Assembly (NCBI GenBank): GCA_907164885.2
Contig: OU015493.1
Coordinates: forward strand, 63,511,275-63,575,274
Direction: 5' to 3'
Origin: Dolomedes plantarius
Taxonomy: Eukaryota; Arthropoda; Arachnida; Araneae; Dolomedidae
DNA: 64,000 bases
Shown one piece after another: positions 24,944-37,584 of this stretch. Every line of letters begins with the position of its first letter. Positions within the stretch are counted from its first letter, which is position 1. Under the pieces are notes generated by a model. It was not told the DNA's origin and ran no database searches. It worked only from the letters and a program-made list of their open reading frames with translations. The translations under genes and the position numbers were made by a program.

Positions 24944-26385
24944 ACTCTATTTCATAAAGTTTAGAAGGCTTACATCAAAGCAGAATTAATTGTGAAAGCG
25001 ATTTGCTAAACGGACATTAAACTAAGCATAATCACTTCAAAATTTATTTGAAATGCTTTACAGTCTATCATTGCTACTACATCAAATAAAAATGTAATTA
25101 AAGTCTCTATAGTACAGGGTATTTTAATTTCCCGGCACTAAACAAAAGTATTCTTTTACATCCAGGGAATAATTTCGTACTCAAAGGTCATATCACTTAC
25201 ATTTATTTGCAAAGCTCTAAAACATTTATTACATTTATTTGTACAGCTCTCAAAATAGGAGCTCAAGAGAACCACGTATCTAAGAATATAGTACTTCTGA
25301 AATTAGTTGAGACAGGAGGAAATAAACTTTGTTAAAATCCAGACAGGAGATACCGAATTAAAGATATGATTAAATCTCCATTTCCCTTTAGCTTTTTTTT
25401 TAGGTTTGTACTTATTTTTGATTAATGCTTGAAGAAAAGATGCCTTTAAAACAACATTAAAAAAAAAATTAATTTTTTAAATTACTTCAATTAGCCAGAA
25501 AACATTCCTAGTAGTGATTAAATTATGAAAGATATCTAATAGAAACTGCAGCAGTTTTTAATCAGATTTCATAGTCGTTTAAACGGAAGAAGGATACTCT
25601 CTGATTTCCGTAAGTCTTCAAAGACCAACAGTTGTGGGCATCTCTTTACAAATTTTTCAGGTAGGATTTTTTATTTTAAATTATGTGCGGTGAAGGTGAT
25701 TAAGGGGGATATACAGGGGAAAATATGAAGGAGTATAGCTTAAATTTTGTCCCCAGTTTAATGAAAATGTTGTAGACTTTCAAGACCCAAAGAAGATGTT
25801 AAATTCTGAAACTCAAGCGATCTTAGGTATGGCTAACTAGTTGGGAATGAAAGTTATGGAAGGTGATGCTGATGAGGTGCTTCAGTCTTACACTATGAAA
25901 CCCCTCCCAATTATCTTCAATTAGAGAAGCAAGAAAGGAATGACGTAGAAAGAGACAAAGAAGATAACGAATGTGAAGCTCCCAACTCAGTTTTTCTTTT
26001 TTAAGAGGCCTAGAGGAATCATTCAAACTTCTCGAAAAACCGAGAGAAACCTAGAGATTTTTGAGTGCGAACAATCCACTAGGTTTTCCTGTGAAATTAA
26101 TAAGAATTCTACTTGCAATTTTAAACTAAAAGCATGGGAAGTTTCTAAAGCAAAAGGCATCCAAGGCCTGAAAATCCAAATGGCGCACCAAGTCTTCTTA
26201 ACATGTCTTCTGTTATCTCAACGGCTACCAGTTCACCCATTTATGCAGATACGAGCTAATTTTTTTTTCAAAGTACCTTTATTAATTTGAAATTTTTCTC
26301 ATGCTATTTTTTAAGTATGTAAATCTCTGCCCAGAAAAGGATTTTCTAATCTATTTAATATTCATTTCATATTTCATATATCCGC

Positions 26386-26610
26386 GCCGCCCACATAGTA
26401 TAGTGGTTAGCGCTGCCCCACAATGGGTTTGGGTACGAATCCCGAATAAAGCTTGGTCATTTCCGTGTCGTCCCCCTCATAGGGAGCAATGCTGGCTCAC
26501 CTATACGGGGCTCCCATAATAAAGTAGCCTGCAAAACTTCACAGACCTTCATGGGACAATGTCAAGAAGTTACAACCGTCAGAGACAAGTGCCTGCCGCA
26601 TTGAAAAGAG
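26386..26610 (+). mobile_element. tRNA-derived SINE
   Basis: CATAGTATAGTGGTTAGCGC is a good A box and GGGTACGAATCCCG a good B box. Downstream TTTCCGTGTCGTCCCCCTC and ATAGGGAGCAATG match SINE bodies at 40494 and 37150. It ends GACAAGTGCCTGCCGC, as does the minus-strand copy near 43423. Borders are approximate. Confidence 0.8.
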
Positions 26611-29361
26611 AAATCTTAAGATCGCAACTCTTGCCTACAGCAGCATTAATTCACAGGCAAATAAACCCGCGATTTACCAACTCCAGCTTTACGAATGGTT
26701 GCTAGGAGCTAATTAATTCGTTAAGGCAGGGATTTTTCTTGTATGAATTTGACTCAAAAGGAGTATGTATGGATGGCACATCAGATCTGCTGTATTGCTG
26801 CCGTCTATCAGCTGAAAGATGAATCTTATTTACTGTAAAATTGTTTCGCTTGCTGAAAAATAATGCTAATCGCTAAATGTGGCTCTAAGTAGACGGAAAA
26901 AAAGAAATAATCTGAATGTCTTTTCAGAGATGCTAATCAAACACAAATGTCATCATATACACACTTTATTGGTGTAAAACGTATCACTTTTCAAAATAAT
27001 GCAAATTAACTAATTCCAACTCATGCCTTTTCCATAACAAGAATGGATCGAATTATTAAATAAAAATTGAAAAAAAAAATATTAATAAAATACTATTGAA
27101 TTATTAATAAAATACTATTGAATCAAAAATACTTCTTGCTGAGATCGGACGCGTCATTTTTCAAAGTAATGAAAAAAAAAAACTTCAATTCTTGAATGAT
27201 CAATAACAAGAATGGACCGAATTATTAAATAAATTTTTGGTGCAAAATCTAAATTAGCCTTAATTGTTCTTAATAAGTAATGGTAAATCTACCCGTGAAG
27301 GTGACCTGAGAACGATATTTTACTGTTCATATGTAAAATGGCTAATGTGTGTTAATATTTAGTTAAATTTCCTTTTTCTTTCTGTAGTTAGTGAGGGTGA
27401 TTGATGTCTTTAGTGATATTTTCTTTGTCATTATGTCTAACTGTACCGAGAGAATTTATTTTAAGCGAGTCTTTTTGTGCAGACATAACTCGCTGCATAA
27501 CAGTCATTAAGATCAACTGTATTGCCACCTGAAGTCGTTAACTTCTTACTAAACATTAATATTCTGTGGAAACTCGTAGATATAATTAATGATCTGTAAT
27601 TTCGGATTATGTACAGCGGGCTCTGCCATTTTATCGTTTCGTTACATATATAACCATTGATCATTAGACATTTAGAAAGTGTTTTCTAACGACGATCATT
27701 TGGTTTGCAAATAAGTAACGAGCGAGTTCAAATAATCTGACAAGCTAGGTTAATAACAGGGTTGTTATTAAAATGATAATTTTACGAAATTTATATACAC
27801 GTTTCCGGGAATAACTATGAAATCCATATAGAAATACCTCCGCAGAGGAAATCTAACTTAATTATTACACAGTAAGAGAGAAACAAGAAATGGTTATAGT
27901 AGGGGAAAATATTTTTTTTTGTTAATACCGCCTGAATTCTTGAAAATCGAAGAATTATGAATGATTTACTAAATAACTTTATTTATTTATTTATATAGTT
28001 AAATTATTAACTTATATAGTTAACTGATCTACAGAAAGTATGAAAACAGCATAAATACTTTGTTGGAAAAATATTTTCTAGAGGTAGAATTTTAAATTGG
28101 AAATTCACGGATATAAAAATAAAAGAAAATGAAACAGTATATTTAGTTTATACTATTTTGTTTAATTTTGCTTAATCTTGGAAATATGTATGACTGTTAT
28201 AAATATAGAATGAACTTCTTTGTCTGTTACCAGACAAATATTTGACCAAATATCTGAAGAAACCACATTTTTAAGGTAAATTTTTTTGGAAGATAACAAA
28301 TTTATGAATGTTTATTATAAACTTACATTTTTTACTTAGGATATAAAATACATTTAACTACGACAAAAAAAAGTACGAATATTTTTTGATAGCGTTCATT
28401 CTAATTAATATCTTCCTTTTACCCTCAGAGATCTATAGCCAGTTAACTGTCCGTAACATGAACTTTTCACCAAATTGCTATTAGACACATCAATTTCATG
28501 TTGAACCACCTAGACGTTTGAACTAACTTTTTATAAGCCTAAAATACTGGTTAATTTAAAATTTTGCCCTACCTTGTGTAATCATTTATTACCGACAACT
28601 ATAAAGGGAGAAAGTGTAAAGCTTACTTACATTTCTTTAACTGCGAATAATTAACTTTTTATTTGATTTTTCAGCCGGAAGATTTTGCCATAAAGTTTTG
28701 GAGAACTTATGCAATCATCACAAATTTTATCCAAATTTTATTTTGGACAACCGGAGAAAAGTTTCTCAACCCCTCTTATTGGAACAAGCATTTTAGCCTC
28801 TAACAGGTGACTAGTGTTTGTGTATAATATTTTTTTTCCCGCTAAACTCATTAAAACTTTATAGCAGACAGTTGGCTATCGAAAAACTTAGTGGTATCGT
28901 TTCAACAAATAGGTGCGGCTGACAGGAGAGGAGAATACATGGAGGATAATTCATGAAGATGAGCACATAAGGAGGAACGAGTTGGAAGTAAAAAGATTGG
29001 TGTAAACTTTCAAGAAAGTAATTTTGTTATTTGGGGCTATTTGCTTGCCAGGAATCTCAGCTGTACCTTCTTCTGCATGCAATCTTCTCATTAGACCTGT
29101 GACTATAATTAGCAGTTGAACTTTAAAACATATTTGAATAAGGTTAATATCTACAGTAATCAATCAGGTTATTTCAGAAGTTGAGATGCTACTTGCGATA
29201 TAATCTAATGAAGCGGGAAAATGCGTGTTAATACCAATAATACGTCACTTTCTGTGCGCCAAATGTTTTAGCTCATGCAATCATCTTACCGCAGAAAATC
29301 GCAAGCAGATATGGCTTATAAAATCAGTGGATAATATCCATGTTATTCTTTCACTCTAACA

Positions 29362-29372
29362 ACCCCCCCCCC

Positions 29373-29420
<48 letters not shown>
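29362..29420. repeat. C run and (TA)n microsatellite
   Basis: About 12 C, then AAA, then about 20 TA units. Confidence 0.9.
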
Positions 29421-29423
<3 letters not shown>

Positions 29424-30164
29424 AAATAGTGCGGCTAATTTATTTGGAGAAAAAAATTTATACTCTTTTGAATAGATGGTCCTTTTTTGAGGATCCAAAC
29501 ACCATAAAACATCAGTTTTGTTAATAAGGAAGAAAACCATGATTACGATACGAAGGAAGGAAAAACAGACAAAAAAAGACAAAAGGACAAGCAAGGAAAG
29601 ATTTAAAAGCTGGAAAGAAAAAACATTAGAAATCAAAACTCACGGAAATTCTTGTTTACGTGGTGGTTGTTTAAAAGTTAATTTTATGAGCTATATCGAA
29701 AGGCAACAAGCGAAAATATGAGAAATTGCGTGACTTCGATGATAAAAATTAATTCCCTAAGCAAAGGCAATAAAAATTAGGCAGGAATAGAAATCATTGC
29801 TGGGAAGTCAACTAGCATTAAAATTGGAATTTCAAGGATATATAATTAAATTATGGTAGTTTATGGTTTAATTTTCATAGTTAAATTGGAGAATAACTCA
29901 CGAAATAATGTACTGGGATATCAAGTAATCTATATTGAGTACCACAGTTCTATTTGTTTCTTATGTCCTTATAACTCTTTTAACGAATCCTTTGCATATC
30001 CAGTAATGAAAGGACTGCCGATGGATCAAGAAACAAATATAATTCATTTACTATCGTCTATCAGGAATTGCGGAACAAAATTAAGAGTGCTTGAAGAGGA
30101 GAAAAACGCATGCTACACTAGGAACACTAAGGCGTGTTGCATACATTTTTTTCATCTTCAAAAA

Positions 30165-30930
30165 CTAAACTAATGGCGCAACAGTTCGTGTGGACCAAGG
30201 CCTGTGGTACCATCTCTGCTTTCTTGACCGTGCGCTTGGGTTGCCGTACAGCATAGGGGGCGTCCATTAATTACGTGAGGCGATTTTGGCGATTTTTCGA
30301 CCCCCTCCCCCCCTAGTGAGATGTCGTGAGATTTGGCTCGAGCACCCCCCCCCCCCCATCTCACGTGAGATTTTTAAAAATGCGTATTTTTAGTGTAAAT
30401 ACATTAATCTGTGCTTGATTGCGTTGGATTTATTTAAAAAAACATAATTTGCTTAATTATTTTTATTTAAGACTAGTTAAGACTAGTATTATAGACTACT
30501 AAGAACGTAGTCTAGAATCACAGTGAGAAAATCGAACAATAAAATACTTAAGCAGGAACTACTAAAATTCGTAAAAGAATATTCATTCTAATTCAGCCCA
30601 CGGGGACTCATGTGTGGTCTCAAGAGTGACTACTGGAACTATTGTGTAAGATTTAGCCATATTTTAGTGTAGAAACATGTTTTACTTAATATAACCCAGT
30701 TTTCTCGCAATTTTACACTGTTTCTTGTGGAAAAAAATTACGTGATATTTGCCGAGACTCCCCCCCCTTCTCCCCCACGTTAGACTGGGTGAGATTCGAC
30801 TCGACTCCCCCCCCCCCCTAAAAGCCTCGCGTAATTAATGGACGTCCCCATATGTCTCGCTCAGGTGGTCAATCTTACGCGGGATCCCAGTTATTAGTTC
30901 CCAAGCATGCTTGGTCTTCATTTTATCACA
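30165..30930 (-). mobile_element. SINE (long family), truncated and split by a MITE
   Basis: 30165-30255 and 30850-30930 together match the complement of 35320-35480 in the same order: TGGACCAAGGCC, TTTCTTGACCGTG..TTGGATTGCC, then ATGTCTC and CATGCTTGGTC. The tRNA-like head is missing. The MITE at 30256-30849 divides it within the motif ACAGCATATGTCTC. Confidence 0.82.
30256..30849. mobile_element. 594-bp MITE, 3-bp target duplication ATA
   Basis: The ends GGGGGCGTCCATTAATTACG and CGTAATTAATGGACGTCCCC are inverted repeats of about 26 bp with two mismatches. ATA lies on both sides (30253-30255, 30850-30852). The uninterrupted SINE at 35390 reads GCATATG at the same place, so the empty site has a single ATA. 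Subterminal C-runs (13-14 C) and repeated GAGAT/GTGAGAT motifs occur at both ends. The AT-rich middle does not code. A 3-bp duplication would suit PIF/Harbinger-like elements, but the class is not established. Confidence 0.88.
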
Positions 30931-31958
30931 TAAAACAGAACATAACAGACATAAAACAGAGAGTTGTCAAAATTGAACATCGGAAAAAAAAATCTTAAAT
31001 TACGCTTTCTTCATTTGTACGTCTACCTTCGCACGCAAGAATAAAAAATGGGAATTCAAACATATGCTAATGTATGATTAGAAAAATTCTGTGAGAAAAA
31101 TAGGGATTGTGAGTTGAAATATGAGTTGGAAATCGACATCTTTAGAAAAGTCTCGTGTACTTGTAACCACCGTAAGAAATTTGAAGTAAGTAGAAAGTGG
31201 CAGTTATGGGATAGTAAAACGGTCATGGTATTACTTCATTTGTGAATAGAAGTAATTTGGGAATACCAATTTGTGAACTGAAGTACTTCGCATTAGATTT
31301 TGCGCTTTAAATTTGATTAAAGAGTTCAACATTGTAACCCGAAAAATATTGGGTTGGCACAAATTTTATAAAGCGTAGCTCAATATCTTTACAGACACAC
31401 AATTTAATGCTGATTACCGCCTCTTTCATAAAATGAGAAATTTTATCGTTGGAACAAAAAATGAACAGTTTTAGAGAGCATAACCATTATACCTTCAAAA
31501 TGGAGTTTTCCTTTTATAAAATTTATTAGTTTGGATATAGCACGGGAAAAATATTTGTTAAATAAATTTCTTTGAGATTTCTGCATGCAGCTAGTAGTGT
31601 GAAACAATGGTTGGATTGTAGACTGGAAAATAATAACTTTTTTGTGATTACAACGACATAATACGTTGAAGCATAAAATATTTCCGGATTTGAAGCTGTT
31701 GACTGGCAATATGCACATGATACTTGGAACAAGTAGTATGACATATATAGATTCCTGTACGGCAAAATAATGAAGAATACCAGTAATGAACTGATACCAG
31801 TTTCATGTAAGAGAATTAGTTTTTTAATTCCTTCTTTAGATGATATTATCAAATGCAAACAGAACGAAACGTAGATATGCATTAAGTTATGCCTTTTTTC
31901 GCCGTCAAACCAATCACGACTGATAAATGAAGAAGCACAAATGTAGAACAATTTATAA

Positions 31959-32086
31959 TTCAATCATGATTAAATGTTTCAGATTAAAACTTGAATCGTG
32001 ATTGAATATTACACAGAAAAACTTCAATCATGATTAAATATTACCGATGAAAACTTCAATCATGATTCAATTTTACAGATCAAAAT
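31959..32086. repeat. Four 32-bp tandem repeats with palindromic core
   Basis: Units begin at 31959, 31991, 32023 and 32055, each exactly 32 bp. Each starts TTCAATCATGATT or a close variant and ends in an A-rich GATNAAAAC-like motif. The core AATCATGATT is palindromic. Differences between units show an old array. Confidence 0.9.
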
Positions 32087-35000
32087 TTCCAGCTTGACAA
32101 AGGGAAAACAGATAGACATGTTTAAGGCATCAATATCCTAAGATGAATTAATTTCGCTCTGAAATTCAAATTAACAAACAATCATTAATTCCTAAACACG
32201 TAAGCTCGTCTTTCCAAGAAGATTCAAAAATACAAATAATGCATTTATCTTTAATTGTACGTAGATAAAGGATGCATATCGCTTTTCCTTTGAATGAATA
32301 TACACAATCGATGACTACCCCAGATATTACCTATAACAATGTCGAGAATCTCTTTAGCTCGTGTTGAAAGTATATCTGATATCAATATAGCCTAAGCTCA
32401 GGTATTTTCTCTGACATTCACGTGTCAGTTTATCAATAAAAAACGGAAACTCTGTCTCTAATTTACGTCAGCAAAAATGGTGAAAAGTATCGCATATCTA
32501 AGAATACTTTGTCTTTGAAGAGAGTAGAAACAGAATAAAACAAGTTTCCTTGTCGCAAATTTTCAAAAAAATATAGGTATTTATAAATCGGTTCCTTTCA
32601 ATAAGCTAACTTTTTGGATATTTTTAATGTATGTAGTAATGCTTGCAAATGACTATAAAAATGTACCATCAGCCATAACTTAATTCCACTAATTAATTGA
32701 TTCTATAAAAGAATGGAATGCAATTGTTGCCAAATTCGGCAAGAAATCGCCCCGATAACTGATACAATCATGATCAAAAACTTTAACTACAGACTTTTTT
32801 AAACATATTCCATATTTCAAACGTTAAAACAGTCATTTAAGATTTAATCATTGCCATATGTCCTTGAAAAGGAAATATTTTATTTACGGTGAAGCTATTC
32901 AAATTTTATAAAAAAATATTTCTCCATTGAGGCAAATGGCATCACATCATATGATTAAATTTTTGAAGGAAGAAAAGACTGGTCTTTCGTTTTAGTGGCT
33001 CTCAACATACTCTAAATGATTTTAACAGGTGATAAGTGACTTAAATCCACCTTGGACTGGAAGAATATGAGTAGGGATACGTAAATTTCGCAAAAAAATA
33101 TCGATATTTCGCAGCAAAAAGAATACAATATATAAAATTGCGCATTTATTCTCAAAAAATACATATATATTAAAAATGTTCACATTTATTAAAAGAAATT
33201 ACAATTTTACTTACTTTGATAAGTAAGTATTAAAATTCTTAGTTAAAAGATAACATTGTAGTAGTCTCCGTATTATGTTCCCTAAGGCTTTGCTTTCTGT
33301 CATTAATTACTATATTGTACATACTAAAATATCTCAGCATCTACTCTGTTAACGGGACTATAGAGGATTTGTATAGCTGCCTTTGCAAAGTTTAGGTAGC
33401 AACATATCGTTGCAATTAAAATCTGTATAACATCAACAGGAGTCTCTTGGTTGACTACTGTAAGTAACTGAAATATCCTTGACTTTGGCTCTCAAGAGAC
33501 GTTCTTAAATCTACTAAATTTTTCCACAAAACTTGATGATTGATTTTTACAGTTAGATTTTTAGGTTCGACTCCGGTACAGACAAACTGTCATAGTGAAA
33601 TTCGGAGCAAATCCGAAGGAGAGAGAGATTTCTCAGTTAAAGACCGCAGATGGTCTCAGTTAGCGATTACACTGATAAATTATTACTATTTTTGCCTAAT
33701 TTCGCTTGAAAAGCCGTTCATCACCGAGCTTTCGCCGAAAAGTAGTGAAAAAGTAATTTTCGTATTTATTCGCTCATATCGGCAAATTTCGCATTTATTC
33801 TCATCTGTTTCGTAAATACGGAAATTACATATCTTTAAATATGAGGGATGTAAGTGAAGATTATATCACGGCATTGGGTGAGAAAAATATTCAGCACATT
33901 CTTCAGAGTGTAAAACTTGTTGGGTTTGAATCATTAGGTTGCCAGTTGTGCTTTGTACCATCAAGACTTTACGATGGTATTTTCCATCCCCTAGCTTTAG
34001 ACTCCAAAGCAGTTGAACCGGTCCTTTTTAGATGCTTTTCGAATACCAAATTAGAGAAGGGAAAAATCCATCAAATTGAGGGATGAAAAATTTGTCGAAT
34101 TTCAGAACGAGTGGCAGAAAATATATTTATATCGTTCTAAAAGTGAATTACATTTATATTTCAGTTTAAGAAGCTTTTTATTTAAAAGTGAACCATGAAA
34201 ACGGTAAGGATGTTTTAAATTTCAGCGGCACGCAAGGAACTCCGCCTGAAATTTCGTATTACAACCACATTCTAAATATTACTCTCTAATACATGGTAAA
34301 TGAAATACTGTTACTAACTATCGAAATCATTTAGGCGAAAGGAGAAATTTCAGAAACTCTGCACCTAGCGATAATGATTAACATTCTTTCTCCCTTTGGT
34401 AACTAGTAGCAATGATATATGGAACTAATATTGGATTATTTGCGTCTCAGTTTCTTTTTTTTTTCTGTGTAAGAAATCTATTAATTCAGTGATCGAATAA
34501 CCATCAAATTAATGGAATTGTACTTAGTGTAAGTATTTCGCAACCAAAGTACTTTAGGTATAATGCCCTATTCCTTAACTCCCTATTCCGAGATAAACAG
34601 TACAAAGTGAATGATGGTTGAAAATGGTATATAAAAGCATAAAATAAATTTATACCACATTTAAAGTTACACCTTACACTAGTTAAACATGGTTTCACGA
34701 AACTGTGTGTCCCACGTCAACTTCAGGAATAGCTTTGAACGTACGTATGCTTTGTAAGGAAAGAAGAAACCTTAAAAATCCCGTCTAAATAACTGAAAGT
34801 TATTCTGTTCGCCTGCCTTGGGTTAGTGTGTAGGAGTTCTCTGTTCCTGAATAAGAAAGATGAATTTGCTCCCGAAGTACGAGAATGGAGTTTACACAGT
34901 TATTTACATAGTGAATATTTTAAGGTTTTTTTTGTCCTTAACATGTTTAATTTTTAGTTATTAATTTTATATTACATGTTTTACATTTTATCAAAAATAA

Positions 35001-35198
35001 TTACAAAACTTGTTTTAGTTATTAATTGTTAAGGAATCAAATATAACAAATGCAATACATTTATTATACAGTGATTTTATAAAATCCTCAGTGCATTAAC
35101 TTGAATTTGTTGTATCTTTTAAGTTTTGACTGTGGATATTAACGCAAAAAATGCTTATTTAATTTATTTTTAACCCCATTAGTAATAATCATTAGGAC

Positions 35199-35482
35199 GC
35201 CCGGTGGCGTAGCGGTTAAAAGCGTCAAGCAGCAACCCCAGAGGTCCAGGGTTCGATCCTTCGACTGGGCAAGGTCGACTCAGCCTTTCATCCCTTGAGT
35301 GGATCGATAAAATGAGGACCAAGCATACTAGTGAACTAAACTCTGGGGGCAACCCACGTTAGGTTGACCCCCTGACTGAGACATATGCTGTTTGGCAATC
35401 CAAACCCACGGTCAAGAAAGCGGAGATAGACACCGTCGGCCTTGGTCCACAGCGGACTGTTGAGCCTTGAGTTTAGTTTTAT
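35199..35482 (+). mobile_element. tRNA-derived SINE (long family)
   Basis: The head GCCCGGTGGCGTAGCGGTTA (A box) and GGGTTCGATCCTTCG (B box) ends ACTGGGC, which can pair with the 5' GCCCGGT at 6 of 7 positions. The body runs through CTCAGCCTTTCATCCC, GGGGGCAACCCACG and GCGGAGATAGACACCG to GAGTTTAGTTTTA. The second copy at 30165-30930 shows that it is dispersed and not a working tRNA gene. Confidence 0.85.
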
Positions 35483-35564
35483 TTAATAGTAATTATTTAT
35501 ATACTTTCATTTATCACGTAAAAATTTGAAGTGAGCATGTAAAAGGTTGAGAACCATTTATATA

Positions 35565-36030
35565 ATGAATCGAGCAGAGGGTAGATTAATCTACTTTCGA
35601 TACATCTACGATAAGAAAATTAAAAGAGCATGTGAATCTCTTTGTAGTAGAAATCGAAATAAATGGACCTGAATTTGCTTCATCTTTTAATTTTTGAAAC
35701 TGAATGTTCACATAGGGTTTGTTCCTCTTTATGTTTCATAGCTTTTAAACCTATTATTAAGTCATTCATTATTGGTTTATTGGTTTATTGGTAACATAAC
35801 ATTAATCTGAATTGAGAACAACTAATTGCAAAACTTTTGTTACCATGAGGATACAGTTTATGGAAATTGACTTTCGAGAGGCACTTAAGTAGAAAAAGTT
35901 CGGAGACAATGATTTAATGAATAAAGAAGAGAGTAAATTAATTCACTTCATTTCCGATGATGTATATAAAAGAATGAAGCAGCATGTGAATCTCCCTCGA
36001 GTAGAAAGGGAAGTAGATGGAATCCCTACC
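35565..36030. repeat. Diverged direct duplication, about 357 bp apart
   Basis: 35565-35672 and 35923-36030 share GAG..GTAAATTAAT, CATGTGAATCTC and a GTAGAAA..GAAGTA..ATGGA order with scattered differences. Unknown origin. Confidence 0.5.
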
Positions 36031-37084
36031 ATCAATATCTGTCGCCGAGTTTAAGCCTCATCAAAATACAAATCATTTTCAGAACCTCATAATTAATTCA
36101 CAGTCACGGCAGCGCATAATTTAAATGGATACATTAATTTAGGTCTACGTTTTGCAGAAATAAGGCAATTTCGGGGCGAATGTTTTGGCTATGAGTGCCA
36201 AACTAGGGAAATCCCAAGAAACGGAGTTTTGCAACAATCGCATCAATAATGATAGGGATTTAATAAATATTACCTCCACTGCACTCATTCATGAATATCG
36301 AGCGTTGTAACAACAGGTTACTTAAGCACCATTTAATTTAAACGAACCATGATTATATCAAATTATTTCTATTTGAGATATTGCCTTCCCTTTTTATTAG
36401 TAACTATTTTCATATATATTTTTTCCTTTTCCTATCGCAGATCTTAGAAAATCTTTCGCAGTTGCTTCATGCCGACTTTAGCTAAGTGCACTAGAGAGAA
36501 AAATTTAGGTTGTGTAGTATTAAAGTGTGATTATGATGTAGGAAGGGAGGGAAGCAAGGAGGTAAGGACAGTCAAAATGCCTAGGACAGAAAGTGGTAGT
36601 AATGAGTAAATTTAGTCATTTACGATATATTGGGAGGAAAAATTGCCAAAGCAAAGATATCAAGGCTAGTACTGTTCAAGATTCTACATAAGTTGTAAGT
36701 TTCTAACTACTTTTGTTTACTTTCGTCTTTCTTGTCGGAACTCTTGTAAAATAATTCGCAACTCCCCATACCGCTCTCTCTAGGAGAAGTATAGAAGATC
36801 ATATATAATAACTAAAAAAGTGTACGTAGAGGGGATTTATGGGAGTCTGTCGATGAAAGAAAGCAAATCCTCGTGAGGTTAGAGAGATTCTGCTGAAGCC
36901 CATATTTAAGAGAAACCTCTCTTTGAAGAAGCCTAATTACGTCTCGGATAAATTTTTCTTGGACAGTCAATGAGCAAATTTTGCTGTATGTCGAAGTAGG
37001 ATTTAGATTTAGAGGTATAAATCATAGCATTTAACCCTATCATTAAGTATAATTATTAACCGCTCACATTAAATGTTGTCTAGA

Positions 37085-37215
37085 CTCTCAAATTTCCACC
37101 GCGTGAGCCAAGATTCGAAACCTGTTTAAGGCAAGCATGTCCCCGTGGTGCCCCTTATAGAGAAAAATGTCAGTCCATCTCTAGATTGAACGCTCTCGAA
37201 ATGAAACAACCAACA
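37085..37215 (+). mobile_element. Degenerate SINE copy
   Basis: AAGATTCGAAACCTG (B-box-like) is followed by CATGTCCCCGTGGTGCCCCT and TATAGAGAAAAATGTCAGTC, a diverged form of the body seen at 26430-26490. The A box is decayed. Confidence 0.55.
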
Positions 37216-37517
37216 AAAACTGTAGCTTGTAAGACAAATGCTCAAAATGAATGCCTATCAAATTAGAAAAAAAAAATACCCTTCAATATGAGCAATATTG
37301 ACAAGGTACGCAATAAGTATAGCTTTATTTGTAAGTTGCATGAAAAAGTTGCTTTATTATTCAATATTTTCTCTCTGTATTATTTGCTGACATTAACAGG
37401 AAATTGTTTACTCGCATTTCCTTATTGACCTTTAGCTTAAGGGGCCCATTTTTCCGATTCCCTAATTAGAACGCGAAATTTGATACCCCCTTTGTATGAA
37501 CGGCCATTACAGGGGTT

Positions 37518-37584
37518 ATATATATATATATTTGTGTGTGTGTGTGTGTATGTATATGTATAGTATATATATGTATATATATAC
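37518..37584. repeat. (TA)n(TG)n microsatellite
   Basis: Alternating TA, then TG, then TATG units. Confidence 0.9.

Noticed and set aside
26386..26450. A tRNA gene
   Set aside because: Good pol III boxes but no cloverleaf that I can fold, and the downstream sequence is shared with other SINE copies.
31959..32086. CRISPR-like array
   Set aside because: The 32-bp units are directly adjacent with no unique spacers, in an animal intron.
35199..35270. A tRNA gene
   Set aside because: The A and B boxes and part of the acceptor stem are present, but the T-arm pairs poorly and the unit continues into a dispersed SINE body found again at 30165-30930.
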